From: Amyelois transitella
Lineage: Eukaryota > Arthropoda > Insecta > Lepidoptera > Pyralidae
Assembly (NCBI RefSeq): GCF_032362555.1
Contig: NC_083509.1
Coordinates: 7,091,001 to 7,155,000 of the forward strand
Length of the DNA stretch: 64,000 bases
Reading direction: 5' to 3'
Shown: piece after piece, positions 47,301 through 57,923 of the stretch
Layout of the letters: each line of letters starts with the position of its first letter
Position numbering within the stretch: position 1 is the first letter of the stretch
Made by a program: the position numbers and the translations under genes
The notes under the pieces: model-generated
Seen by the model: the letters and a program-made list of their open reading frames with translations, nothing else
What the model was told of the DNA's origin: nothing
The model's database searches: none

Positions 47301-50300
47301 GATAGGCCACGTTCAGCTATTTGGCTTAATGATGAAATTGAGATTCAAATAGTAACAGGTTGCTTAAGCCCATCGCCTTAAAAAAATAATTCCAAGTTTA
47401 TAAGCTTATCCCTTAGTCACCCTTTACGAAATCCATGGGAAAGAGATGGAGTGGTCCTATTTTTTTTTATATTGGTGCCGTGAACCACACCGCACATATA
47501 TTCGAAGTTATTCGTAGATCATCATCAGTCTATTCCCTTGTCGTCCCAGATTGCAACTAAACGAAATATCCTGCAGTCAAAATAGTTTTTCGAAGTCGGT
47601 TAAAAATGAGACTAAATTAGCTAATAATCTTATCACTGCTATGCTAACAATGAATCGTTCCATAGGTGCAGCTCACGATAATACTTCATACGTTTGTTTT
47701 TCGCTGTAGGTAACTTCATTATTCCTCAATTACGAATATGATTATATTCGATGTATGGGATCATATTTGCTGTAGTTTATAAACTTATTATCTCAAAGTT
47801 ATAGCTGAATGAGGGGTGTTATCGTTATTACATTATTAACTTTGTGGTTCATTATTGTCCAAGCAGGCAATCTTTATGACACATAATATTTATTATTTTG
47901 TCCTGAAGTGATTTATTGTGAGAAGCAAATAGTAGTCAATATTTATTTTAGTGTTGTAAAAATTTTGATGACTATATCTCGTTTAATATTGAAGATTAAA
48001 TATGAGACAATATTATCTACCTAAGCATAACTATTGAGTACTAGAGTTCTTCAACCACATTGCTCGGAAGGATGGTCACAACATCGAACAGTTGTTTTCA
48101 CATGCTAATTTGCTTTTACGTGAAAGATTGATCGGAAGCAGCAGGATTTTACGTCAAAGCTACGTCAAAAATGTAATCAATAGCCAATTGTCTTGTTTGT
48201 TTGACAACCCTTAAACTAATCTGACACAGCACGTCACCAAGTCGAACTGTCACCAAGTGATAAATATCCTCATCTAAGCCAATTAGTCACACAAGTAAAC
48301 AATAACAAACAATAATTCACTACTGTTCGCTTCTTTTTTGCTTTCTCGGGGCGTAGCCACGTAGATAAGTAGATGCGATCACTAGCAATTTGTTAGACCC
48401 TTTTCAATATTAAGTCACATTTGCAAAGAAAAAAAATGTGTAGAAAGCTCCTCTTTAGTGTGAAGTGACAACAGTCCCCCGCGGCTGAGGTCGGGATTGG
48501 TGAATGTGGACAAATAGAGATTTATCTCCCGTGACGTCTTGGGTTTGTGCAAACAAGGGATGGTAAATATAAGCGAGAACTCGAATTGGGTGGCAATTAT
48601 ATTTATAAGTACAACACATTGATATGCATTTTGTGCAATGCACGTTAGGATTTGCAATTATTAAATATTTCGGACCGCATTTTACCATAATTCAGTAAAT
48701 TGTCTTTAATTCTAAGATATTTTGTGACAGACTTCTGAAGCAGGACTTAAGACTGATTTTAATGGCTTTTATGATATTTCATTATAAAGTAATATCGCCT
48801 TTTAGGAGGAATTAACTAATGGAAATGACTCGATAACAAATGTAATGACAAATGTATAGATACGAATTAATAAGAGCCACTGTAGTGGTGGAACTTAAAA
48901 GTTTTTTATAGGGAGTGGTAGGCCTCGTTTAAGTTTATAAAGATTTTTTGAAAAATGGTTTAGTGATTTTTTAGTTTATTCGTTAATAACAAAATTACAA
49001 ATATTTTCCCTTTGTAATAATACTATGGATTAGTAGCAAATTTAACGGCAAAACTTAAAAAATGTATAACAGGGCAAGAACAATGAAAACATTTTGGATG
49101 TAACTCATCATCTATATCTATCTATACATATAATCTATACATCTATACATATAATAAAATAGTAAAAATATTTTGTCTGTACATTTAGTATTTTTGGCTG
49201 AAATGGATAGAGGGACACTTAGAATGAATAATAGAAAGCAAAAATATTTTTTTTGAATTTCTTGTTTGTCTGTATATATGATCACGATTACCTCCGAAAG
49301 TACTGAACCAATTTACTTGAAACTTTCACCAATTGCTTTGTTTTAACTAAGAATAACATTTAAAGTTTGTTTCATCAAAATCGGTTCACTAAAAAAAAGT
49401 TATCGACATTTGAATGAATTCAAGGCATGAGTTTGCCTGCAAATAAGTTACGAAACTTAAAATTTAAAGTCATTTATCATTGAACGACAGCATAATACCT
49501 ATAACATATAAATATAAGTGTAAGGCGACTAAGGGATAGCAACCTATCCCTATTTGAATCGCAATTCTATCATTAAGCCAAATAGCTGAACGTGGCCATT
49601 CAGTCTTTTCAAGCCTGTTGGCTCTGTCTACCCCGCAAGGGATATAGAGGTGACCATATGTATGTAGTCTACTTTAATTTCGACACTATCGCAACGGCTT
49701 CTATAGTCCAGTGGTTAGCGCGTGATTCTGTGAAGTTGGCGGTCCAAGTTCGAGTTCCAACAAAAACAAGTTATTAATTTTTAATGAAAATATGTTTTTT
49801 GTGTTGTTTTAGTATTTTATTTAAAAAAATTGAAAATCAAATTACTACATATAATAAAACGGCAAAAATATTTTGACTGTACATTCAATATTTTGACTGA
49901 TACGGATAGAGAATTTTGTTTTTACATTGTCTGTCTGTCTGTATCTGACTGTATGATTAAGATTCAACTCGAACTTTACGCGGACGAAGTCGCGGGCAAC
50001 AGCTATCTATACATATAATAATATACATATAATAAAATAGTAAAAATATTTTGTCTGTACATTTAGTATTTTTGGCTGAAATGGATAGAGGGACACTTAG
50101 AATGAATTATAGAAAGCAAAAATATTTTTTTTGAATTTCTTGTCTGTCTGTATGTATGATCACGATTATCTCCGAAAGTACTGAACCAATTTACTTGAAA
50201 CTTTCACCAATTGCTTTGTTTTGACTCAGAATAACATTTAAAGTTTGTTTCATCAAAATCGGTTCACTAAAAAAAAAGTTATCGACATTTGAATGAATTC

Positions 50301-53300
50301 AAGGCATGAGTTTGCCTGCAAATAAGTTACGAAACTTAAAATTTAAAGTCATTTATCATTGAACGACAGCATAATACCTATAACATATAAATATAAGTGT
50401 AAGGCGACTAAGGGATAGGCTTACAAACTTGGAATTATTTTTTAGGCAATGGGCGAGCAACCTATCCCTATTTGAATCGCAATTCTATCATTAAGCCAAA
50501 TAGCTGAACGTGGCCATTCAGTCTTTTCAAGCCTGTTGGCTCTGTCTACCCCGCAAGGGATATAGAGGTGACCATATGTATGTAGTCTACTTTAATTTCG
50601 ACACTGTCGCAAAGGCTTATATAGTCCAGTGGTTAGCGCGTGATTCTGTGAAGTTGGCGGTCCAAGTTCGAGTCCCAACAAAAACAAGTTATTAATTTTT
50701 AATGAAAATATTTTTTTTGTGTTGTTTTAGTATTTTATTTAAAAAAATTGAAAATCAAATTACTACATATAATAAAACGGAAAAAATATTTTGTCTCTAC
50801 ATTCAATATTTTGACTGATACGGATAGAGAATTTTGTTTTTACATTGTCTGTCTGTCTGTATCTGACTGTATGATTAAGATTCAACTCGAACTTTACGCG
50901 GACGAAGTCGCGGGCAACAGCTAGTAACAATATAATTAATAACAATATAATTAAAATGTAATAAAATTATAAAGTTGGCGCCGAAGTAACATTTAATGGT
51001 TTCGGAAGTATTTGAACATCGCTTTTAGGGTTTATGACTGCCATTGTGCTTTTAATTGTTTTGCGTATCTTATATCTAATTACAATTTGTAGTATACACA
51101 TAAAACACATGGTGTGTTAATTTACTTCCGAAAACATTTATAACACAAAGGTATTTGTGTATACAGAGAATATTTTGCAGTAGGTATATCAATATTGTTC
51201 TCTTTTAACGTGGTATTACTATTTAAAAATTACTTAAGTCAATAGAACGGACCATTTTCTATTATAAATAATGTATAAAAACCTCAAGCAAACATTTTAT
51301 AGGTGCCTATATATATTTAAAACTGCACTCAAATAATACTTGTTTCTAAATATTTTGTGTTCTAAAGAAGTAAGTTTGTAACAATATGTTGCATACCTAC
51401 TAACAGATTAGAGAGAGAGAGAACTAATTATTACAGACTTAATAAAATAATAATTACAAATTTAACCTCAATTTATAGTGCGCTTTCATAGTTGCGAATT
51501 TTTTGCAGTAAACACGAAATTATTACTTAGTCTGGTACCTATTTGCACGCATTTCAAAAGCCCGAGCATGCGTAAAAAACTACACATTTCAAAATGAAAA
51601 CATGAGAAAAACTACGGTTGGGAATAGCAATCTTAAAATATATGGAACGGCAGGCAGGTTTATATCGGCTATTATAATGAAGGTAACAAAAATAAAAAAA
51701 ATGTCGTATTATATTTGCAGTTATCATATTTATTACAAATAACTTATAAATATTACGTAATATTTAGTAATTTAAAATAAATATAAATTATAAAATGTAT
51801 TAATTAATAAAATTATATGATGAAATGTCAATATTTTTACCTTTTAAGCACTCGTCCAGCGTATAGTAGTTAAAAGTAGTTTTAAGTTTATAATAAATAG
51901 TTTTCATTTTCTTCTTACGCAGTGAGGTAGAGCATTATAGATTTTTATAGTCAACTATTTTTACTACTTACTACGCCGTTAGCACTTGTATTTTTATTTG
52001 ATCAGCTCGATTTAGCTATCGTTACCACAATCACCACAAAGCATAACATTAGATGTTATTTTGCGTTTACCGCAGCGGTTGAGTGTTAACGCGAGCCTTG
52101 GGAGCGAGTACTCGGTGTGAACAATTAATCCCGGGCTCTCTAGAATCCCGGGCCGAGTCGGGATAGCGCGGTTGCTCCCGGCGACAATCACGGGAAACTG
52201 CGCCCCAGGGACGACGGCGAGCAAGTTAAATCTTTGCAAACTTCCAGAGTTGGGCCGCACCGCGCGCTCGTGCCAAAGCAATGTAATGTAATATTGTTCT
52301 AATTTTAAGTTTGTGCATTCCGGGTAGAGATACTTTAACCGACAATAAAAGATATGCGTGCCAATTTTGTAAACGAGATCAGGTCTTTTCCTTACGAAAC
52401 ATGATAGATTTTTTTTTGCTTAGAGTCAAAAAGTGTATTGAGTTTTCGTGGATCCGGAAAAGGCTTATGATGGAAATGTAAGAAGTGTTTTATGATCTGT
52501 TTTGCCCAAGTATGATTTGAGTAGCCAACTGATTCAGGCGCTGAAATCTCTTTAGGTACAAGGTTACCAGCGCATGTATCAGAGTGAATGAAAGCTACAC
52601 AGACTGGTTTGATATGTTCTACTACAGCGCTCACCAATTAAGTAGCTGGCTATCCTCTGGCGGCTACTTGATGGTCTCGTGTCTATAGCTTAACCCACGT
52701 CCTCTTGAATATTGTATAAACTAGTCCACTAATAAAGGTTGTAGTTATTCTTAGGTACTTTAAATTATCTCTCATCTCGCCTACCTGGGATGATTCACCT
52801 TAACGTCACATGGTAACAAAAATGAATGATTCATTTGTAAAGTTGTAAGGTAATAATAGTGTTTGAATAGGATGGACGTGTAACAGTACCTATGTAATAT
52901 AAGTATAAATGGATAAAAAATGCAGCAAGTGAATGAATTTGTGTATTTAAGCTGTATATTCACAAGGGCTGTATATTGGCAAGTATAAGGGAGATATAGA
53001 AAGAAGTGTGTAACGGGGCATTAGATATATTCCTTTATGAGTCACGAGACGGTATCAAAAATGCATGATACATAAGATAGATGGAGTTTTAATTAAAGTT
53101 TTGTAAATCAAAATTTTCTGTACTGCCCGTTTGATCCCTCTACGAAAACTGCGTAGCACGCGCAATAACGTAGCACTTCGTAGCAAATGTTCGTAGCAAA
53201 GTATAAGGATTTCTTGTTGATTCTTATTTTGCTAAAGCAAATGCTTTTGTTTATTATATTTCTTTTAAATCAATGTGTTACTTTGTTTGTCTACTACGTT

Positions 53301-54614
53301 AATCCTCACATACAATAATAGTAGTAACATAAATATATAATCAATTAATCCGGAGTTCTTAGCACCATGTATTCTGTTCGGAACACCGGTCAACCAGGTG
53401 GTATAAATATATTTCTACTGCCATTCTTGAAAGCGGCTCTAACGATTTCGTTGAAATTTGAAATAAAGTTGTATACGGGGGTAAAAAATTTGATCTAGCC
53501 GAGTCCCCGGTTCGACGACTTGATCACACGTTTAAAAATTTTCCTACCTTCTTCAAAACATGGAGGATGTCGATTGGGGCGCTTCTTTTTTTTACAAGAG
53601 TTATATACATATATTACCTATATGATTTTTTTGACGTCCACCGAGCGCCGCTCGGTCATCCACCGTACAAATAAAACCAGAGATCTCTGATGACCTAAAA
53701 GTTATATTTTTCGTTAAACCATGTGTTCATTAATTACAAAACCAGAGGTAGTGAACGAAAAATAAATTCAAGGTGTTAACAATGAAATACCTGTAGGTAG
53801 GTAGAAGTACTTTTTTAAAATCAACAAGCAACCCGTCCCTTTTTCGCATGGGTAGGTATGTTTTTTAGTAAAAATTTGCGATGATACACAATAAAGTATT
53901 TCTTTGAACACCTAACTAAATTTTAAAATGAAAAAACACTATTTTATGAAAGAACCCAAGTAGGAGTACCTACCTGACTTGTAAGTAGGTACTTTTAGAG
54001 TTTATCGCGAACATACTTTGTTTTATAATATGTACTTAGTGATATTAAAAAAATCGACATACTTAACTTGGAAGTCCTTTCTCAACAATAATAGATAAAT
54101 ATTAACTAATCTTAACTTTATTAACTTAAACATTAGGAGGAAAGTTAATATTTTTTATTCGGCCTGGTATGTAGTATCTATACATTTAAAACCCTATTTT
54201 AAAGGTAGATACATAATTAAGTACCTTTCTATTCTTGATTTTATATTTTATAAAATTAATATTGTCAATCAACTAACCTGGATTTGGTTGAGTTTGATAA
54301 TTAGGTTTTTTCATCCACTCATAAGGCGACCGGGACGGTGCTGGAGGCTGTGATGGCCTAGATCCGGGGGAGCTTTCACTGGGGCTAACCAGATCTCCTC
54401 GAGCAGGCGACGGAATATCCACTATGTCTCTCTCCCCTGGTTCTCTTTTAGGGAAATGATGAGGATCCGGGGCCCACTCGCCCCCTGCCGGCGCACCATT
54501 CCAGGCACACCACTGCTGTTCTTCAAAGTTTTGGGTTTGCCAGCCGTACCATCCTCCACCGTACTGGCCGCCCTTACTTTGATACATGGCGAGCGGATTA
54601 ACGTAGTTCACCAT
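41340..54614 (-). CDS. cad: Caudal homeodomain transcription factor, complete, 3 exons
   Basis: Minus-strand exons are 54614-54278, 42219-42074 and 41585-41340, with GT/AG junctions; the split codon at the first junction is Gly113. The product is 242 residues. Exon 1 carries the Cdx-type hexapeptide region SPYEWMKKP (YEWM at 98-101), which in this family contacts Extradenticle/Pbx. Exons 2 and 3 encode the homeodomain (about 118-177). It begins [20 protein letters not shown], its recognition helix is [12 protein letters not shown], and it is split by an intron after Gln161. The C-terminus is His/Met-rich ([16 protein letters not shown]). Caudal is a DNA-binding activator needed for posterior patterning and gut development. 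The first intron is 12.06 kb and holds repeats and several unique GC-rich islands likely to include enhancers. The ATG at 54614 is preceded by a GC-rich leader. Confidence 0.96.
42307..42478 (+). repeat. SINE, diverged, head lost
   Basis: AAGTCAATTAAGGGAAAGG to TTTCAGTCTTTGCAAGAATG and a short TATG tail, within caudal intron 1. Confidence 0.7.
43560..43780. promoter_or_regulatory. GC-rich island in caudal intron 1, candidate enhancer
   Basis: It is unique, CpG-rich sequence in a very AT-rich intron: GATCCCGAGGGTTCGATAAG, GGCGCCGCGCCGCCGGGG, GAGACCACACC (a Runt-type TGTGGT in reverse). No ORF of note. Confidence 0.35.
45774..45966 (-). mobile_element. 5'-truncated LINE copy with 11-bp target duplication
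   Basis: The TATG tail and last ~180 bases of the LINE in minus orientation, ending at CTTAATTTGATCAAG. ATAAAAACAAA occurs at 45763-45773 and 45967-45977 as a clean duplication. It lies in caudal intron 1, in the same orientation as caudal. Confidence 0.92.
46293..46432 (-). repeat. SINE, internally deleted
   Basis: Tail ATAATCACGTCTATATTCC to TATAGGCCAGC, then a jump to ATCACCTAAAAG and the ATGTATGGGAAAGAGATG body. Confidence 0.7.
46740..47060. promoter_or_regulatory. Unique island in caudal intron 1 with clustered GATA/Caudal-like sites, candidate enhancer
   Basis: It is non-repetitive, with ATCGATCTCG, AGGATAAAAGG, the palindrome TCGCGATAAAATCGCGA (46925-46941), ATCGATAAAG and several GATCG steps within 300 bases. 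The two minus-strand ORFs here (61-70 codons) have no recognisable domain. Confidence 0.35.
47235..47498 (-). mobile_element. SINE-like retroposon, full length
   Basis: Tail CATACATACATACATAGTG to head GTGCCGTGAACCACACCGCA, in caudal intron 1. Confidence 0.88.
48460..48690. promoter_or_regulatory. Unique island in caudal intron 1, candidate enhancer
   Basis: GACAACAGTCCCCCGCGGCTG, TTATCTCCCGTGACGTC and GTTTGTGCAAACAAGGG (a forkhead-type TGTTTGC in both directions) in otherwise AT-rich DNA. Overlapping minus ORFs look accidental. Confidence 0.3.
49142..50005 (+). mobile_element. Helitron-like composite, tandem unit 1
   Basis: It starts A|TCTATACATATAATAAAATAG and ends GCGGGCAACAGCTA directly followed by the TC of unit 2. 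Inside are a SINE fragment (49523-49668) and a T2 tRNA-type head (49685-49760). The 3' side has an imperfect hairpin CGCGGAC-GAA-GTCGCG just before the end, as Helitrons have. The SINE inside is 39 bases shorter than in unit 2. Confidence 0.6.
49523..49668 (+). repeat. SINE nested in Helitron-like unit 1
   Basis: AAGGCGACTAAGGGATAG joined directly to CAACCTATCCC, then body and GAGGTGACCATATGTATG tail. Confidence 0.8.
50006..50934 (+). mobile_element. Helitron-like composite, tandem unit 2
   Basis: The same order as unit 1 at an offset of about 878 bases, ending CAGCTAG followed by T. The internal SINE is at 50402-50585 and the T2 head at 50603-50680. Identity with unit 1 is very high by eye, so the duplication is recent. 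Confidence 0.6.
50402..50585 (+). repeat. SINE nested in Helitron-like unit 2
   Basis: The same insertion as in unit 1 but retaining GCTTACAAACTTGGAATT and GGCAATGGGCGAG between the two joined parts. Confidence 0.85.
52010..52290. promoter_or_regulatory. GC-rich island in caudal intron 1 with Runt-type sites, candidate enhancer
   Basis: It is unique sequence with ACCACA at 52024 and 52033, ACCGCAGCGGTT at 52069-52080 (two converging Runt-type half-sites), and CCCGGGCTCTCTAGAATCCCGGG. The 89-codon minus ORF has no domain. Confidence 0.38.
52375..53075 (+). pseudogene. Ancient, degenerate relative of the RTE-like LINE
   Basis: CAGGTCTTTTCCTTACGAAA, AGAGTCAAAAAGTGTATTG and GATCCGGAAAAGGCTTATGA follow the LINE around reverse transcriptase motif A. 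Further matches come after 52900 (GCAAGTGAATGAATTTGTGT, GGCAAGTATAAGGGAGATAT). The middle (about 52640-52850) is unrelated or unrecognisable. Stops in every frame; much older than the other copies. Confidence 0.7.
53360..53600 (-). repeat. Probable relic of a dispersed repeat
   Basis: The motif AAATTTCAACGAAATCG-TTAGAGCCG on the minus strand and the flanking text have the look of a widespread lepidopteran repeat. No ends could be defined. Confidence 0.3.
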
Positions 54615-54860
54615 ACTTTATCACAGTCCGCTCATGCCACTCACTTTCGCCGTCACAACACTAGGCCTCACTAGGAAAGAAGTTGTTTTACGATACACAG
54701 CACAGCGCGTTGCAATCAAGACTGAGCATTGTGGCAAACGAAGCGTGTCAAAAATACGTAGCGAGGTGGGGCGCAGAGACTGCACGAGAGGGCGGTACGA
54801 AACTCACCAATGAGAGCGCGCCGACCCGTTCTAGGGCCGCCCTGCGCCCGCTGATATAAT
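54615..54860 (-). promoter_or_regulatory. Probable caudal promoter and 5' leader
   Basis: It is CpG-richer DNA directly upstream of the caudal ATG, with GAGAGGGCGG, CCAAT in reverse (CTCACCAATGAGAG at about 54806) and GGGCCGCCCTGCGCCC at the far end. No TATA box is obvious. Strand and position make it the proximal promoter; the start site is not defined. Confidence 0.45.
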
Positions 54861-56043
54861 TTGCCTAATTACAACAAAAATAATGAACACTAACTTAATG
54901 AAGTCGACCTCCGTCTTTTCTGATAAAATACGCTGTTTTATTTCATGATGGTGGTTCAAGTCGCTAATTTATTCCATTAATTGACCTTTGGCAAGTCCTA
55001 TCATTTCGTTATTTAAATCTGGCTAAGTTAAAACTTATACTTACCTACCTTAACTTATTTTCTTTTTACGTATTTATTCGTATATATACTTAAATGGCAA
55101 CTGTAACGACTTATCCTAACACGAAATAGAAAATGGTTGTAAATTATTTTACATATTGATAAAAACTCAGACTGTCATCTAACATCAGCTTCTTATCCAT
55201 AAGTAAGTATACTTAGGTAGGAATGTAATATTAGTCAAGAAATATTTTGAAGTGTTTCTTCAATGAGGAGATAGTTTTTATTTGGTGTTATTGAGTTAAT
55301 AAGTAAGTAGGTACTAAGAATCTGCCTGCATAATAAAAAGTGAATACTTATTTAATAAATGAATGAATATTTCTTTATTAAAATAAAGTAATAATTATTA
55401 AAGTAAAGTAGCTTAAGTCCTACCTACATTTACTTAAGTACTTACTGAAATTAAGATATAGGTCTTTAAATTAATTACGAGAATATAAGAAAAGATACAT
55501 TAATGATGTAACGAATATTCGCATTCGCGGTCGTTCGCATTTTTTGGCATAGGTATTCGCATTCGCAAATTTCTGCGAATGTTTTGAGATTACGAGGTCA
55601 GAAAAAAATGTTGAAGATGATAGTAGGTTAATAAAATTAAAATCCATTCATTTCTTATGTTTTTCAATACAAGAAAAAGTAAATTAACCTCGTTATCAAT
55701 CACATTATCAGTCTTCACTTTATCATTTGCCTTGGTATTAGATATTTATTTACATATTTTACTTTACTTTGGGCAATGAAGCAAATTTCCTTAAAAAATA
55801 AATTTCCTTTGGAACTTATAAGGCAAAATTTATAATGCAATGTAAGTAAACAAACAAAACCAAATTCTTCTAAGAACTTTTTATTAGTTATTCTTATTAT
55901 TACATAACATTTTAATGTTATAGGTACCTAAAGGTAATCATATTTTGAACAAAACTAAAATTTATTATCAAATAAAGCCAATTTTCTCAATAATAAACAG
56001 TGTAAACAAATAAAAACAATATTGTTATTTTTTCTTCTTTTTA
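54861..56043. other. AT-rich intergenic DNA
   Basis: Apart from the ATTCGC cluster I see no gene, RNA or recognisable element here. Confidence 0.5.
55517..55580. repeat. ATTCGC tandem/interspersed motif cluster
   Basis: ATTCGC occurs at 55517, 55523, 55555 and 55561, with TTCGCAT between and an inverted TGCGAAT at 55574-55580. Confidence 0.6.
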
Positions 56044-56695
56044 ATTCGTATTAGAACTTATAACACAGAAATTAAATGCAAATGAAACAAACTTAAGAAA
56101 GGGAAAGAGGTGTGATTTTATGTAGGTATGCATATAGGTTTGTATGAAACAAACTAAAACATATTTTTCAATGAAAATTTTATCAGTCTTTTACCTGCCT
56201 AACTTTTAATGTTATCAGTTGGCGCTAAAGTTTTGCTTTACAAGACTAAACTAACAAAAAAATTTTGCAACTAACCAAAATATAATTCCTAGCAGGTAAG
56301 TACGTAATTATGTTCTACTTGTAAGCAATTTTACTTGTATCTTATAGTTTAAAGGCTGGCCGAGTGACTCATCGTGACCTCGGAGTAGGTAAAACCAATT
56401 TAGATAGATAACAATGGGAAATGATAAAAATGTTAGAGATTCTTTTTTTACGTAATGGCCGAGCAACCTGTAACGCCTCGTGGACCAACTGATACACACA
56501 ACTAGTTGTAATATCCAAGTTATTAGGTATCTACTAAATACTATGTACTTACCTACCAAAGTACGTGAATTGCAATTTCAGATGAACGTGGCCTTTTTCA
56601 ACCTTTTCGAGACTTTTGGCTCTGTCTACGCTGTAAAGGATAAAGAGGTGATATTTGTTTGTATGTAGATAACGAGATTGCGATTCGCGATAGCA
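56044..56695. repeat. Tandem-duplicated module, part A copy 1
   Basis: It matches 60588-61195 over about 620 bases. It contains a LINE 3'-end relic (AAAGGGAAAGAGGTGTGATT at about 56098) and a SINE tail (56580-56668). Confidence 0.85.
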
Positions 56696-57101
56696 GATTA
56701 ACGAAAAGAAATGTAACTTTTATTAAGTACAGAGTAATTAGTAATAAGTATGTTATAGGTTTTGTGCCCAAGTAAGTAATACCTACCTACTTAAGTGTTA
56801 CTTACTTAACAGATAATCTTTTTGATCCACAATTGATAAATAAGTAGGTAGGTACTTTTTGCACACAACATTTATATACCTAAGAAGGTACTATTTAGGT
56901 ACTAATTGTTAACACCTTAATTAACCACATAAAAACAGATACCTAATCTATGTTTTGTTTGTTTGTTTGTTTGTTTGTAAATTCTTTATTGTACATAACA
57001 AATTATAAGTAATACATAAAAACATTAAAAATAACGACGTACAAAGGCGGACTTATCCCTTATGTTTTTCTTTCATCTATGGAAATACTAGCACATTCAT
57101 T

Positions 57102-57362
57102 GTGCCGTGTGGTTCCCGGCACCAATACAAAAAAGAATAGGACCACTCAATCTCTTTCCCATGGATGTCGTAAAAGGCGACTAAGGGATATGCTTTCAAA
57201 CTTAGAATTCTTCTTTTAGGCGATGGGTTAGCAACCTGTCACTATTTAAATCTCAATTCTATCTAAAAGCCAAATAGCTGACGGTGGCCTATCAGTCTTT
57301 TCAAGACTGTTGGCTCTGTCTACCCCACAAGGGATAAAAACGTGACCATATGTACATACATA
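57102..57362 (+). mobile_element. SINE-like retroposon, full length
   Basis: Head TGCCGTGTGGTTCCCGGCAC, complete body, GGGATAAAAACGTGACCATATG and a tail. It lies in the part of duplicated module copy 1 that is absent from copy 2. Confidence 0.9.
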
Positions 57363-57423
57363 AGGACATATATGAGCATACATACATATGTATGTTCATA
57401 GTGCAAGCTTCCACGTGAACCTC

Positions 57424-57463
57424 CGACGCTTGTCTGGAAGCGATGAAAAAAATACTTAGGGTA
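57424..57463. repeat. Tandem-duplicated module, part C copy 1, left of transposon
   Basis: CGCTTGTCTGGAAGCGATGAA to ACTTAGGGTA; it continues after the transposon at 60179. The uninterrupted counterpart is at 61202. Confidence 0.75.
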
Positions 57464-57828
57464 AGGTGCCCCAAGTGTGCGCGGTACCCAAGAGTAGGTA
57501 CTCAGGTCCGATATTTGTAACGAATGACAGCAAATAGTGCTAAATTCAGTTGTGTTTTGTGCACTCATGCAGGAGGAAGCTATCGGAAAAGTTTTGTAAG
57601 AAAAAAAATATATTTTGGAGGAATATGGTAAGATTCCCTATATTTTGGTGTTTTGTAAAAATAGTATGACCGTTTAAAATAAGTGTAGCATATTTTTGTA
57701 AACAGTGACGGTGTTTATTCATCATAAAATGTGTAAAATATCTCATTGCCGGTAAATTGTGAAGGTGTTGTCGCAAACTTTCGATAGATGGCGCACATGT
57801 GTTACGTTGAGTCTAAAGAGGGACATTC

Positions 57829-57900
57829 CCCAAGAGTGCTTACAACAAGAGTGCGCATGCGGACTCTTGTGGATACTACGCACTCTTGTGGACTACTCAG
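57829..57900. repeat. Left subterminal repeats of the pogo-type element
   Basis: CCAAGAGTGCTTACAACAAGAG, GTGCGCATGCGGACTCTTGTGG and ACGCACTCTTGTGGACTA: several direct and inverted copies of an AGAGTGCG core. Confidence 0.7.
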
Positions 57901-57923
57901 ATTTAATATTGTTTTTTTTTTAT

